Shown: piece after piece, positions 23,860 through 37,364 of the stretch
Position numbering within the stretch: position 1 is the stretch's first letter
Layout: each line of letters begins with the position of its first letter
Assembly: GCA_030248225.1 (NCBI GenBank)
Contig: JASANE010029368.1
Span: 1 to 64,000 of the forward strand
From: Trileptium ribeirensis
Lineage: Eukaryota; Nematoda; Enoplea; Enoplida; Thoracostomopsidae
Reading direction: 5' to 3'
DNA length: 64,000 nt
The notes under the pieces: model-generated
The model's input: the letters and a program-made list of their open reading frames with translations, nothing else
Told to the model about the DNA's origin: nothing
Database searches by the model: none
Position numbers and translations under genes: made by a program

Positions 23860-25420
23860 CTACTGATTTAGCGATACGCGATTTAGCGATTTAGCGGGCT
23901 TCGCAAAAGGCAGAGACAGCTCAAACCTAGCTAAATTCAAATGAATGCCCAAGTATTTTAAACACTGTGTAGGATACCAGACGAACTTCTCATCATTACA
24001 GAACCCCAACTTCGACAGAATGTCCTTGCAACGATTGAAAAACTGCAGAGTGGACTTAAAACTGTGAGCAGTCCCAAAACTGTCATCCAAGTAGAACATA
24101 AAGTTATAACTATGCGTGGGAAAATATTTCACATACGGCCGAAAGAGTTTTGTGAACAGAAAAGGCCCAAGCGAGAGACCAAACGGAATAACTGTGTATT
24201 GAAAAAATCCGTTTCTTCCTCCTATGAATCAACAAAACCCTAAGAATTTTTGAAAAATATATTTGACATCAAGATAATAATGTCCTGATTTAATGTCAAA
24301 GGAAAACATGTAACCGTTGTGACAGACGATCTCGAGCGCTGTTTCACGATTTCAAATCATAGCGGCGAAATTTCGGTGGCGATATGTGCGAGTTCAGATA
24401 TCTAACGTCTAAAATCAAACGCTTTTTGCCTGAAGCCTAAATCGCAACAGAAACGGGCCTGACCACCCAAGACAAGTTGAAGTTTCTTACATGAATCCCT
24501 CTCTCAGTAATTCCAGCAATATCTGTTCCACAAAATTTTTGTCAGAAATCGAAGAAACGTTGTTTTTGAAAAAAGCAGGTTGCGGATCGCACAAAACGAG
24601 ATAGAAATACAATGAAACACCATATCCAAAACAGAAGAGTCTATAGTAAAGTGGCGCCAAAACTGAATATTACGATTTAAATTGCCTTTTATACCAACGG
24701 AGTTATGCCAAGAAACGGAGCCGGATTTACTCGAAAGGATATCAACATTACTGTTTGCTGGAAGAGGGTTGCTGCTTCTAGGAAAATCTGAAAAAATACC
24801 AATGTGCATATGGCATACGTTTGAAACATTGATTGCACGATCGGGGATTTGATAGCGCTTCATTAGCCATAAACGACCCAGGGAGCCAGCTATGTGTGTA
24901 TCGGCTGAATCGGAAGCTACGCGCCAATGGACACGTAGGGGCCCGAGCCCTTGGGCAACACTCCTGCTGACAGCTTGCCTTTGTTCGGAGGGAGCGGCGT
25001 CGATACATTTTTGGATTTTCTTAGCATCAGTCTCATTTTCGCCGATGTTGGAAGCGCCCTCGTATTTCGGAACGGCCTTCCAATAGCCTTCGTTTGCAAT
25101 CCGTAAAAGCTTCATACAATTTTTGACAATCTCAAACATTACTCGGTGAAATCTTATACCGCGTCACCATCAATCGCATTGCTCGCGTCCACTGAAGAAA
25201 GAGCTGCTTGAATTTGGAAAAACATGCTGCCTAATTAAACGAGGACGTCAGCTTGATGTTGAAGTCTTTATCGTCAAACTTGAAGTCGAGGGTTTGCCCA
25301 GAATATGCCCTGAGCACTGCTTTGATAATTTCATGGACCCGATCAACTGAGAGCGCTTGAACCGTCGAAACTGACATATCACTGGCCGTTGGCTCTTGAT
25401 TAACAGACACAAATAACGAA
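23860..25420 (-). mobile_element. Degenerate DIRS-like tyrosine-recombinase-class retroelement
   Basis: Read on minus, a Gag-like segment at about 25200-25410 (LRAYSGQTLDFKFDDKDF) precedes an open frame at 24504-25139 and then reverse transcriptase. The RT shows FSFDIKSGHYYLDV, then VIPFGLSLGPFLFTKLFRP, then FYLDDSFG and later YLGIHLNL. The PFGLS.xP.xFTK.xRP and YLDD combination is characteristic of DIRS and PAT elements. Stops and frame changes interrupt the RT, and RNase H, methyltransferase and tyrosine recombinase parts were not found below 23860. The superfamily call rests on motif wording only. Confidence 0.6.
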
Positions 25421-26439
25421 AGGGATTAAGGCAAGGTCAGAAAACAGGCTCGAGCAGCGAAAACGCTGAGTTGACTTACATTATAATAAATCCGCTTAAA
25501 TACCTGATACAGATGCAAAGCAGCATATAGCGCACAGCTGCTACGTGAAAAGCTACAGTAATTTTGCTATTATCAAATATTACTTGCTAATGTTTGCTTC
25601 AGTTAAAATAAATATTTGCGGTATATGTGTCCGGTGTAGTAATTAATACGCATACAGTTGATGACTTCGAATGATACCCGCCTATATAGCAGAATTACCT
25701 GGCCAAACAATATACTTTAAATTCGAAATTACATATATTTTGCCTTTTCACTTTTTATTGAATCGATGGATCTATATGATAGAAAATTTAATACAACTAC
25801 CTACCGCAAGATTCAAGACCAGTTAATGCTCGCGAAAACCAATTTATTAAAAATTTATCGTGTATGTCGCTACTTACATATAGGAAGCCAGTGAATTTCC
25901 CAGTCTTACTCAGACCAATATCGCTAACTTGTATAAATTAAGTAACATTCTTAACCCAATAATCTCTGCATAGTATATAGTATAAAATTATACAAAACCA
26001 GAAGCATGTAAAAATTATCCTGATTTAGCCGAAATATATGCACGGGTTATTGAAATACCGCCAGAAATGTGTTTTATCGAACCCATTTTTCACCCGACCC
26101 GAGCCCCTTTGGTCCTTGTTTACGGCTGGAAGGAGCTGGAACATGTTTCCACGCCTAAGTAAGGGGCACAAATAATGGTTTTAAACTTGTGAATAACTAT
26201 AGAACTTCGACTGAGCTAATCCGGCCAGTCAGTGTTGAGTTTTTGCATGTGAATCAAAAACCCCAGAAGTGGAAACCGTCGAAATTTACCACTGAAATTT
26301 AAAAAGCACTTGTGCAAAACTACCCAGAGTAAGCAAAATAGGCTGCTGCTTTAACAAAATTCGGAATTATACGCGTATAGAATGCATAGTGCCCGAGTTC
26401 CACGCTTTTTAGTGCATGAGTGCGATTCTTTGGTGCCAG
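25421..26439. other. No feature recognised
   Basis: AT-rich sequence with no open frame of note, no repeat period seen by eye and no RNA gene. Confidence 0.4.
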
Positions 26440-26650
26440 CGTGCAACCTGTCAATGCCCGACTGCGGCTCATGAAGAGTCTAAGGAAGACTCTTCAGCGG
26501 CCTAGTGAGAGCGGTGCCCGGGTAAGGATCATCAGTGACATGGTGAGAGCGGTGCCCGAGTGAGCCTGCTCCGTTCCCGAGTAAGGCTCATCAGTGACAT
26601 GGTGAGAGCGGTGCCCGAGTGAGACTGCTGAGTACCCGAGTGCGATTACT
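26440..26650. repeat. 59-bp tandem repeat, 2-3 units
   Basis: CATCAGTGACATGGTGAGAG recurs 59 bp apart (26530 and 26589), with flanking GCGGTGCCCGAGTGAG and partial copies on both sides. GC-rich. Confidence 0.8.
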
Positions 26651-27322
26651 ATGTTGCCTTAGTGGCTAAGAATTCTTCACTACGCTCGTTTCACTCACAA
26701 TTTAAAATTCAATAATGAATATGAGTCCTAATTTAACCAGATATTGTGCCGCACTACGCTACGACGCAGTTGTATCATCATCAGATATTCCCATTTGACG
26801 CATACATTTGTGTTACAAAAATACCGAGCTCTATAGCGCTAGGTGATTTTCTGTTGCCGCTTAATGGTACCATTTATTGAGCGGTGGCTAAATCATTTCC
26901 ATTAATATGCGCAATTTAAGTAACTGGGGTTTTCGCTGCTCTTAGGTGATACTATCGTGTTATCTAAAAGACTTTTAGTGGGTATGCTTCTAAGCGATGT
27001 GTTGACTGGGTGCTGCAGCAAACATGATGGAATGTGGGTTTGACCGATTTAACAGTGTTCACAAACTGGAAAGCCCAACGTTCTTTGTCTTATAATCGAG
27101 GCAGCGAAAACCCTTGCCAGACATTCATTATTATGGAGCTGAATCCAGTAGTATAGTTTAATGTTCTAAAAATGAACTTTCTAAGCTACCGATATATGTT
27201 AATAATTTGAGGGATCGAAAAAGTTTCTGAGCAGGCTACGGGCGTAGTGGCAGTAAATAACATCTAGTTTTCTCGGGTGGCCGCGTGATCAAATTTTTTT
27301 GCCCGCACACCTCAGTGGCAAG

Positions 27323-28374
27323 CAGGGTTGGTTTTTTTCGGAAAAAAGTCGGACCGGAAAAAACCGGTTTTTTTTCCGAAAAAAAATGGAAAAAACGGAA
27401 AAAATCAAATTTTACTGTTAGCTTTTTACTAGTTAGCCTGTTAGAAAAATAGCAGGAAACACATTTTTATGCGAAATTGAATATCGATCGATGTTGATTG
27501 TGAATGCCTTAATTACTGAAAAAAGGCCCATAGAATTTGCAACAACACAGTGCAGCGGCACCTACATTTTTCCAACGGGCAGGGTTATGTGAAAACCACA
27601 CGGTGGCTATATCGATAGGAGTGCGTACAATTATTTAGTTCGAATTTATAGTGAAAGTACTTCATATTTTCAGTATTGTGTAAACTTACTAACTGGTGTC
27701 AAACTGCCCACCGTCCAAGTGACGCTGGAAGTGCATTAATACAATAGAGTATGTAATTTAAGTCTACGATCCAACTGTCGATCTATTTAGTTTATGACCC
27801 GTCGTGGTAAAAATTGCATAGATGCCTACGGGTATCTATCACAGGTAAACAGACCGGTGCGGAGAGTGGGATAGTGGTGGATAACCACCAAAGGTGTAAT
27901 CCCAAGGTTTTTGGTTTTTCTTGGAGGGGGCTGACTTTATGGGTAACCAAATCCGTGCCATATCCATCTGTGGGCATGTGTGCCTGGCCTGTGTCTGCCT
28001 AGATTACTGCTTTCATATACTCGATATAAATCCCATGGCTCTATTCAGTACCGCGCCTATTTATTTTAAATTTGCCATCAGGCAAAAGTTTCTGATGCGG
28101 TGAAGGAAATAAGTTATGGTTATGCTAAGATTATAAATTTGTTGATGCTTGAAAGGTATAGCTATACCATTTCTACCATATACGCATGAAATATAAAGGC
28201 TGTTTAAATGGATGTAAATAATGGTCATGGGCGTAATATTTTGTTGCATAATGATTTTCCAACTACTTTCGACTCCAAAATACTGAAATAGTTTTTTTGC
28301 ATTTTTTCCGAAGGGGGGTAGGAAAAAACGGAAAAAAATCCATTTTTCCGTTGGTTTTTCGGTGCCCAAACCTT
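27323..28374. mobile_element. Nonautonomous hAT-like DNA transposon
   Basis: 1,052 bp flanked by the 8-bp direct repeat GTGGCAAG (27315-27322 and 28375-28382). The match extends two bases further (CA). Left end CAGGGTTGG and right end (reverse complement) AAGGTTTGG form short imperfect terminal repeats, followed by GGAAAAAACGG-rich sub-terminal sequence at both ends. 8-bp duplications and CAGGG-type ends fit hAT elements. No transposase motif was seen inside. Confidence 0.65.
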
Positions 28375-28550
28375 GTGGCAAGCAATTCATCTGATTTTGT
28401 CTAGAAAATCGCTTTGCCATCGTTTTAAGTCATTTGTACGCGAATTGCTTGCAGGTTGGAAGCACTTGCCCATTGAAAACATATAAAAAAGTACACAAAC
28501 TACTAAATCTTGTAAATCCTGTAAATCCTTCTAAATCCTTTGTCCAGGAT

Positions 28551-29080
28551 GGAGGTGGTGGGCGTACTCCGCAACGCCCATAACGATGCTGCCAACCTGC
28601 CACCGTTGGGTAAACTTCATTTTAGGTATTTTTAGAACAATCATTTTCGATGAGTTTAATTTTTCAGCACCTGATATTGCGAATTGCGCCTGCGGAAGAG
28701 TGGAGCAGGAAATAAGATGGCAAAAGACCGTGTTCAGCAAAAAATACGATGAATACAGTGCAGCGGATATTGCTTTTGAGTCCTGTATCAGACTGGATCA
28801 GTATCGAGTCACAGAACGTGACCCCGTGACCCAGCACCAGTTGTGACCTGTTGACCCCGTTCCATCTCGCTTGTATTCCCAATTTGAAGCCTGTCATTTG
28901 GAATACAAGACCGATGGATTTACTTCGTCACAACGAAAGCAGTGCCTAGAAATTCGGAGCATTCGCGGTAGTCCTGGTGGCGATTATTTAAAAACCGCCA
29001 AACAAAATTTGTCGCGTAGTGCAGCTAAATATTTATCCATCAGACGAGGCTTGCTGTTGCTCGAAAATAGAATAGAATAA
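28551..29080 (+). pseudogene. Unrecognised coding stretch with in-frame TGA
   Basis: Two exon-like pieces. The first starts at about 28551 after CTTTGTCCAG, reads MEVVGVLRNAHNDAANLPPL and ends at a GTAAAC donor near 28612. A TTTTTCAG acceptor near 28667 opens the second in a compatible phase (PDIANCACGRVEQEIRWQK and on). The frame meets a TGA at 28844 but then stays open in the same frame to 29080, with similar composition and further cysteines. It could be a gene ending at 28846, a pseudogene with one nonsense change, or a missed intron. I know no family. The hAT-like element lies immediately upstream, perhaps in its intron. Confidence 0.4.
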
Positions 29081-29799
29081 TCACCTTAATGTATTGTATG
29101 AAGCTTTACTCCAGTGTCGTATAAAAGACGTACTTCTTTGTATCGATAAAAGTCGAATGAAACGAGTTTGACCATTATACCTGATCGAAAGCGAAAAGGT
29201 CATTTAAACAGACAAGAAAAGATCATTCAAAAGAATAGATTTAATAGACATGGGTCAAAGTCCATGTCATCGATCACTTCCGCAGAAATGGGTCTGCGAC
29301 CACAACACATGTGTTGATGTTAAGAATGGTTATCTTTAAGGGGATGAGAATTATACTTATAGTGTACCAAATTAACATGCCTCAGTGTACCGAAATCAGA
29401 TGTTCACCGAGTGGCTGGATTCACAAGGACATCTTTTTCGAACGGTTTAAAGACATTTTTGGTGCATAGGGATACCATATGTGAAGGAGATTATGCTTCA
29501 TTTTGTGGAGGGCCCCCTGCTCTTGACAAAAATATCAACAGTTTCGAGTTGGCTGAGAGATCCAGGATTATATTATTTCACCGTTGCCTATTAAATCGAC
29601 CGATTTGTAGCTGCTAGGTGCCAGCGTATTTGGCACATAATACATATGGGAACGACATTTTTATACATACAGGTAGCGCAGCAATATATACTCAAATTGT
29701 AGATCGTATTACCGGCCGTTGTACAATCTTCGGGAAGGCATGGAATTGTCTAAAAAGTAAGCCAGATATAACAAGAAGCATTCAAGAAGACAGGAATTG

Positions 29800-32500
29800 A
29801 TTTTCGGCCGGGATGGCATTAGCAGCGAAAGCTCTCAGATTGCGCGTGCCTTGCTCGATAAAATGAATATAGTGATAATCTTCAGCCATGCGGTTCAAAC
29901 AATGTGGCAAGGGCAGATATGAATAATTTATGTCCTGCCACAAGTACCAGAAATTAATTTGTTCCCGAACAGTTGTTCTTACCAAATGTAGCATTGGAGA
30001 TGGAGATCTACACTTCCCGAGAACTTTGCTGTTGTAAACTGCACGAATCACCGCTAGATATGATACAGTCAACTGTGTCCGAGGTTGCCTAAGAATCCAG
30101 AGCAACCGTAATTTGTCAACTTTTGGAGGATTTTAGCAGTAACAGCACGGTAACAGTAGTAAATTTTGGACGTATGCGGGATTCGGAAGGGCACTTAACT
30201 TATTTTTAGACAATAGTATAGGTAAAAAATATTAATCGGGAACATAGAAAGACAGAAAATGTCATAGTTGTGCAGTTAACTATCGTAACGATACACGTAG
30301 ATGCAAGAGGTTGGTTACAACTGTTGTTCGTGGGCGATGAGGAGACTTGTCCAATGTCAACGAAAGCGATATTCTATCGAAAATGTTTCGATGGTATTTA
30401 ATATTTAAACAGTTGACTTGATAATGTTTAATTATATAATCCGTTTTGTGACATTCGACTCGCTTATTATTTTCATTTCATTATGTGCCTTTTTATGTAG
30501 TTGGGCAAAATCTTAACTTTTTGAACAGTTCAATCTGCAGGCAGACTGTCCTACATTAACTAATAAAAATCACGCGCTGTGACAAATGGTCCCGTAGCCT
30601 TGCCGTTTGTGACCAAATGTGAAATTTGCCGAATATGTTGAGATAGCTGTATAAAACATTGTACCAAACTGTTGAAATAACGTACCGCTGATGGCGGCGA
30701 AATTGTGTATAAACTGTCAACAGTTGTTGATAAGTTTCATGTTTCACACATTTGATAGCAGCTGGTTTAGAATGTCGATATCTATATTCCCCAAGTTTTT
30801 ACACCGTGTTATTTTTAATTATAACAAAAGAGTAAAGTATTGTTAATCGTTGAAATATTGTACCAAATCGCTTCTTTCATACCAGGAATAATTACGTGAT
30901 CTAACTTAATCGACATTGAATCACCAAGTTGTATTTGCTCGTCGAATTGTTGCTCAGCGAATTTGTTAAATTAACCAATTTCCGTGACACTTGATTAAGT
31001 GTTCGAATTTGTTTAAATAACCTGCTACCCGGCAGCGATCGGACATAAACCCGAAATGTACGCAACCGCCGTGCTACGTGCTCCGAAATTCTGATTAAAA
31101 TTGGTAGTAGTGTATGCGTCAATATGATATGACAGTTTAACTCATTAACTATTTGCCCTTCTTACCGAGGCGGTAAGTGTTTCAAACGAGCTAGTATTTT
31201 GTCAATAGTTCCCTTCTAAATAAGGTATAATGGATGTCTACCGAATTGTGAGACTTTTAGACAAATGGTAACGGGCGCCTTTTTCCGGTACCCGCTGCAG
31301 TAGGACCGCTCCACCCGGAATATACGACGCATCAAACAGCGTAAATAGGATAGGCGGTGGCGTCCAGACACGGGTGTTCCTTAATAAAAAAGTTGGCGAT
31401 AGCATCTTTGAAAAGCTTGGAACGCATCCGTAAATGTTATTTGTTTCAATAGCTTTGACTCGAGCAACGCAATGAACGGACATAAAATTTCAGAGCATAG
31501 AACTACCAACCGATGGCAAAGATTACGGCGCTATTTTCGTTATAGGCATTCGAAAATTTCGAAATGCTTCAACTTCGTTTCCATACCGTTTTCGGTTATT
31601 ATTGTGGACTCGGAATGACTGCCCACACACATGGAATTAGAGCATTTTTTCAACTTGTCTTCAATGACCCATCGATAAAACAGCTGTTGACTGTTCTTTT
31701 TGTGCTGCTCTTGAGAATTCCTCTAATTTAAATATCTCGTCGATATACGCGAAACAAGAATCGTGTTTCGCGAATATCGGTGTCAGTAAATGTTGCGCCC
31801 CAGTCCGGAGGCCAAATGGTACGCAACTAATTCGAAAAGACCAAATCGGGTTGTTACTGCAGATTGTGAAGGTCTTGTAGCACTAACGAAACCTGGTACC
31901 CCGTCAAGGTTGCAAAAAATATTCCTGCCGTGTACTTCTGCTGTGAAGTCTTAGGTGTGCGTAATTGGGCAACGACCAAGGATTGTGATTTTGTTTAGTG
32001 AACAATAATCATCTCAAATGAGAGTTCTGTTTTGGTGCCATACGTAATGGTGCTTACCAAATGCTTGGTGATAGACAAATAATACAGATTTCGAGCACAT
32101 GTTCGAGTTCTTGATTTTCCACTTTGAGTTTATTTCTATAGAACAGCCATAAACAGCAAATGCCAAGGGACCATTTGGTTGGATATAGTGTTGAGACATA
32201 TGCTTGACACATCCGAAATAATTAGAATGATTGATCGCTGATTTAATTTCTGCTGTATTTGCTGCAAAATCAGAAGGAGTATTATGATAAAGCAGTGTTG
32301 TCAACGTAGTTGATCTAGCTATCGTTGATTGACCGGCCGTATGAACACAGGTCACGCTATCCCCTACGTACTGCAACGTAGATCGGATAAGGACGCTGGT
32401 ACCGATGATTGAAAATACAATTTCAACAATAAAATCTGAATACGCAATGGAATGTACGTTTAAAACCGGAACCAAGGGAAAAGCAGCAGTGCAGCATTAC
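29800..32500 (-). mobile_element. Highly decayed Ty3/gypsy-like retrotransposon
   Basis: Fragments are in pol order on minus. A 153-codon linker-like frame is at 32014-32475. Reverse transcriptase at about 31690-31860 reads FRISCVPFGLRTGAQHLLTP and then AYIDEIF (canonical YIDDI, second Asp replaced by Glu). An RNase H core at about 31238-31400 reads FTLFDASYIPGGAVLLQ. Open frames at 30556-30747 and 29782-30105 may be integrase remnants but lack clear motifs. LTRs were not found. It is older than the element at 44.4-51.5 kb. Confidence 0.55.
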
Positions 32501-35500
32501 CTTGATCGCGGTACCAGTTTTTACTTGGAATAAACGAGAACCAATCAACTGCTGCTGTTCCTTCAAAGTCACCTACACAATGGCAACATGTGATCCAGTA
32601 TAGAGAATAAAACACCTTCCTGCTAACGTGATCAGTAGCTTAAGCTACATAGGAAGCTAGTTTAGTGGTTTGCTTCACCGACGGACCAGAGTTGTCAGTT
32701 GAATTGACAATTTTGCTTTTGACGATGCTGATACGGCGGAAGGAGGTTACTAATTTAGCAATTTCCGCCATTATTACCCGGACTCGTCATTTCCTAAAGC
32801 GAACATGAACTTCGACATTTTGTTCGTCGAGACAAACTTATATATTATGTAATAAACAAAAATTGCTGCTATAGGTTTCACATACACGCTCATCATACCG
32901 ATTGGGCATTGCCGTTGCTGTGATATACCGAAATTCGAATTGTGGTTTTAATAAAATTTCTCGTGACAACAGTATGTCTTGCACGGGCAGTTGATTCGTT
33001 GATACGTCGATTCAGCTTGTCTGCGCTATAAAATTACCGACGGTCCACTGGTAGGCTAACTTCCTTCATTCGGACCGCCATGGTTTCCTCAGAGTCCCGG
33101 AATTTCGGGTGGTACCACAGTTATTCGTTGACTGTCATCACTAACTCGAATTTGAGCGGTATTTTAAGACCCGACGAGTGTCTCTGATAGAGTCGTTTGA
33201 CTGACTCATTGTTAAAAGCATATTCCGGTGACGCAACGTCGTATGTTTAAAGATTGAAACTTACACAAGAACAAAACAGCTACACGTAGACAATGTCAGA
33301 TTCAACGAAGTAGCAACGCTTTGCAACAGTGTTGGTGCTATGTGACGACAAAATAGAACAAAGGCTGTGCGACCAGTAGCGTTTTTCAGCAAATTGACAT
33401 ATAGAAATTCAAATTTGGCAGCAGATGCAGACATTATTTTATCGAGCTGCGTCAAAACTGTCTAAGTTCGACCAGAAGAAATTAAAAGAAATGAGCCAAG
33501 GTATTTGCAGCCGCTCAGTGTTTGCAACAGTAGATTTGTGAGCGCAAAACATATGGTGACCTGCTAGTCTTATACCGAAGTTTTCAGCAATTAAATGATT
33601 ATTTGGAGCTGTTGTTTTTCAGCGATAGTTTTAAGCGAATTCCTTATATTTGAAGCCATGAAATTAACTTTGCTAACTTTTGAAAACAATTACACTGTAA
33701 CTAGTTATAACAGTTTGGTCGTAACTGTGGATAACAAATTTTAATATCACTGAATCCGTAATTTACTAATATCAAAGCAAATTTTTGTCAATCTTGCACC
33801 AATGTTGCAATCATGCGTCCGGTTCTGCATGGGTCAACCAAAATATGCTGTTGAATCTACGTGACAATTGCTTCGGTCATCTATTTAGAAGCGACCAGTT
33901 GACGCATTAAAAGAAGATTTGGATAATTACACAATTCTGGCCAATCTGGATACAGATTTGCTGGGTTGCCCACAAAATCATGATTCAGCAGATTTGTACC
34001 CCACAAACTTGGTTAAACAGGTCAAACTTGTCAAATTCATTATACAGTGATGTATTTTGGAAGTATGGATTTCTGCGCTTGAAGAAAATTGCCACAGGCA
34101 CTGAAAAATAACTAGCCCACCAAGTGTAGATTACACTTACAACTGAGGTTAAGCGCACTGTAATGCATTGTTAATTCGCGTTGTATTGCAGACAAATGTT
34201 AGTCAAGTCGACACAAAGTGCGCAGATCAATAAGTGTCTACATGTTACATGTTTGTAATTTATCTCAAATAGTTTAATAGTCTTTATAAAATTTCTAGTT
34301 ATCGACTTGCGTATTTTTTAAAAACAGTAGTGTACCACTTTTCACATCGTAACGTTTACATCGTGCGTTGGTGTTTGAGAGTGAATTGTGATCTTTTTTC
34401 GTTTTAAGCAAATTTTCCTATATGTGATGGTTTACAACAGTTGGCTGAGCAGTATTACTTTGCGCTAACGATGCGTTTTAGGGACAAAAACTGAAGCAAC
34501 AGAAAGGCTGTTACGAATGATTTCGGAAAATATAGCGTCGAAAAAGATTTTACAAATAGCAGACATTTCGTTTCGTATCTTCGATTACGAGCTGCCTGTT
34601 TCAAAGCGACCTGAGTTTATTGTAGTACAAGCGGCAAGAACCTAGTGTCTAAAACAGTGCCTAAAGATGGGCAAAACGAACGGAAAAACGAAATAATTAT
34701 TGCTTAGGAATAGATTATATAAAAAATGATCGTTTCTACAAAATGAATCTACAGATTTAGCGCGATTTTGGTGGCAAACGAACCAGAAAAATATTTTTAC
34801 GAGGTTTGCTGTCATACCCATCAAGCGGAGCTACTTTTAGCATCTCGATGACAGCGAAACAGAGTTATCAAGGTTAGAGCATAGTAAGCTTGTTTGTATG
34901 TCCAACACAAACGGTGTGCAAACGGTATGTGTCGAAACACTTTTCATACACATCCGACATTGTTTCCTAATCGCTTTCCTGGAACGTCAAGCCGCAAATT
35001 CGGAAACAAAATATCTATACTGATATTTTAATTTATTAGGTAAACAAGAAGTGGACTTCTTCATTTCGAACAGCAAGTTAAAACGTCTTTGATTTAAAAA
35101 ATTCCGGACTTCAATAATGGCCCAAAGGGAACTCTCAGACTGTACGTCTGCCAAAATCCCTTTCAATTAAGTTCAGACACATCGTTTCATCGCAATTGCG
35201 TTTGCTTAATGCGCAGAGCGCTAGGCCATTGAGTGTAGTTGCCTATAATAATTATTTTCGCCTCCCTTTCGCAATAGGACACCTCAAGAACGTTTGTTTG
35301 TCAACTACACTTTTTGCTTTAGTAATTTTATTCTTATAATATAATTGGCATAGACTTGCAACCTTGCTCAGGTAATACTTTGAAGTAATACAACTTTACT
35401 AGATATACATTCCCTTTCATCGTGGGAATTCTAGCATATACGAAAAATATTACAATGTGTCTTATGCATCATTTACCTTAAGATGTGGGCAGCAGGGTCG

Positions 35501-36860
35501 GATTTTGTCACAGTCTGCCACGGCTCTAAAGCCACGCTTGGCTAGCCGCGGTCAGCCATTGTGACATTTTTTGGGCTTAGCCAGATCCTACAAATATATT
35601 TAACTAATAGTAAAGTATGGCTGATAAATTGTCACAAGGGCCCGAATGGGCTTTAAGAGCCAGGAATACCTGCGGACAATGGAAAATCGCTAAAAATGGA
35701 AATTGATGATAGTTATGATTATATATACGTAAAACATCCTTTCAGTTACAATACCACAATTTTGATGTATGAAAAAGCATGTTTTACATAGCTACTAGGT
35801 CAGCTTGTAAAAGGCGATTAAACAGAAATTTTGAAAATAGCGATATTTGCTTATTTATTTTGCCTGAATTTATGCGCTTTGATTTTAATTAATACTAATC
35901 TTACAATCCTGCTGTTTTTAGGTCTAGAGCTAAATATTTTCGATGTAACACAACCTGCTAAACTGAATGTAATAAATATTTTTTCAATTGTCCGTCCCGG
36001 CTATCAAACGCTGAGACATAGCCACTCACGGCCCGTACAAACATACTAGCATAGCTTAGCTATTGATTTTATTTATGAAGGGAAGGATGTGGCTGTGCCT
36101 TTTTGTCACTAGCTGGAATTGGCTCTGTGACAGAATGGTGCACACATTTTAATGTAAATGATGCATTATATAGAAATATGCTTTTCTGAATTCCCATTCC
36201 GAAGCTAAATATAATATGCTTGATAAACTCGTATAATTCGGCAAATATTAATTAAAAGTACATTAGCAACGTTTGAAACAATTCAATAACTAGGGTTGCG
36301 CTTTGCATTGACAAAACTGAATTTGGAGAGGTCTCATAATTCCTCCTTATATGAATCGTGAGGTTTTGTAATTTCCTAAGACCCGGCAATACTTGGTACC
36401 CGTTGTTTGAGGAAAAAACAAAGCCAGTACTAAGGAACTTGTAATATAGATGGGTGAAGAAAAATCTACAAGTGGCAATTTAATGTCTTTCATAATAGTA
36501 ATTTGGAGTTAAGATTTCAATTTAGTAATCGTTAATTAATGCTCCTGAAGCACTGTTTGATATTTATGAACCTGCATTTGACTTTTACTTATAAATTCGC
36601 CTTTTTCTGTACCATGTTAAAAAGGCAACGTTAAAGAACGGTCTTTTTGATTTATAATTTTAGCACTACATAATATGGTTTTGTATCAATACACCTTGGG
36701 CTAAATACATCTCATATATTTGCTTAATCATAAACTTTCCGAAAAAGGAAAAAAGTGCTGGTCGAGAGTTGAACACCTAACCTGCGCAAAACGAGGTGTC
36801 AACATCTAGACACATATTCATTAACGTATCCTGCATGAGCTTGCTGGTCGCGTGCGTTTA
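32500..36860. other. No gene recognised
   Basis: AT-rich, with scattered short frames. The part up to about 34 kb may be the decayed Gag end of the gypsy-like element. CAGGGTCGGATTTTGTCAC near 35491 looks like a transposon end, but no matching partner was found. Confidence 0.35.
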
Positions 36861-36861
36861 C

Positions 36862-37017
36862 CAATGAGGTATGAAATGTTGCAAATATCCTAACCACAAT
36901 ACATTGGAGCCGTAAGAATAAACTACAGCTGCAAACAGCATCATTGTGGCAATAGCCAAAGCATAGAGTTCTAGCGTTTGGAATTTCAAGGATACAGCTT
37001 GAAAAACCGTTATACTT
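36862..37017 (-). CDS. Candidate internal exon, possibly EGF-like
   Basis: 156 nt (52 codons) between an acceptor GTCTTTCTAG and a donor GTAAACG on minus. In the frame starting at the acceptor it reads KYNGFSSC, then CFGYCHNDAVCSC, a cysteine spacing like an EGF repeat. Another frame is also open and reads as a hydrophobic segment. Neither is decisive. Confidence 0.25.
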
Positions 37018-37364
37018 CTAGAAAGACCATATAAACATAACAATTTATGACCTATTTCACTCGTTTTCTAACCAGTTCCACCATTGAAGAATCATAAGCA
37101 TTGCTGCTGTATTTATTTAATTAAGTCACAAATCACACCGCAGGAAAACATCGATAACAATTAATAGTTGCTATTACCTAGTGTAGACCCAATGATTTCA
37201 AAATGAGCAAATTATCGATTTCTCGATGTCGCGGCTGTGTTACATTTGCTGTGATTTGCTTTTCATAAAATTTTTGGGCCGTATGCGAGGCTACAGTTTG
37301 AAGAAAATTTCTAAATAATTCTAGCAGTTTCACAGCGTAATTCTAAACTAGCAGCGTAGGAGGA

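Noticed and set aside
28871..28960. Resemblance of DGFTSSQRKQCLE to the Wnt N terminus
   Set aside because: Only one short motif fits. The RRWNC core and later Wnt cysteines are absent, and the preceding exon has no Wnt similarity.
35485..35640. CAGGGTCGG transposon-like end
   Set aside because: No inverted partner or target duplication could be found within several kilobases.
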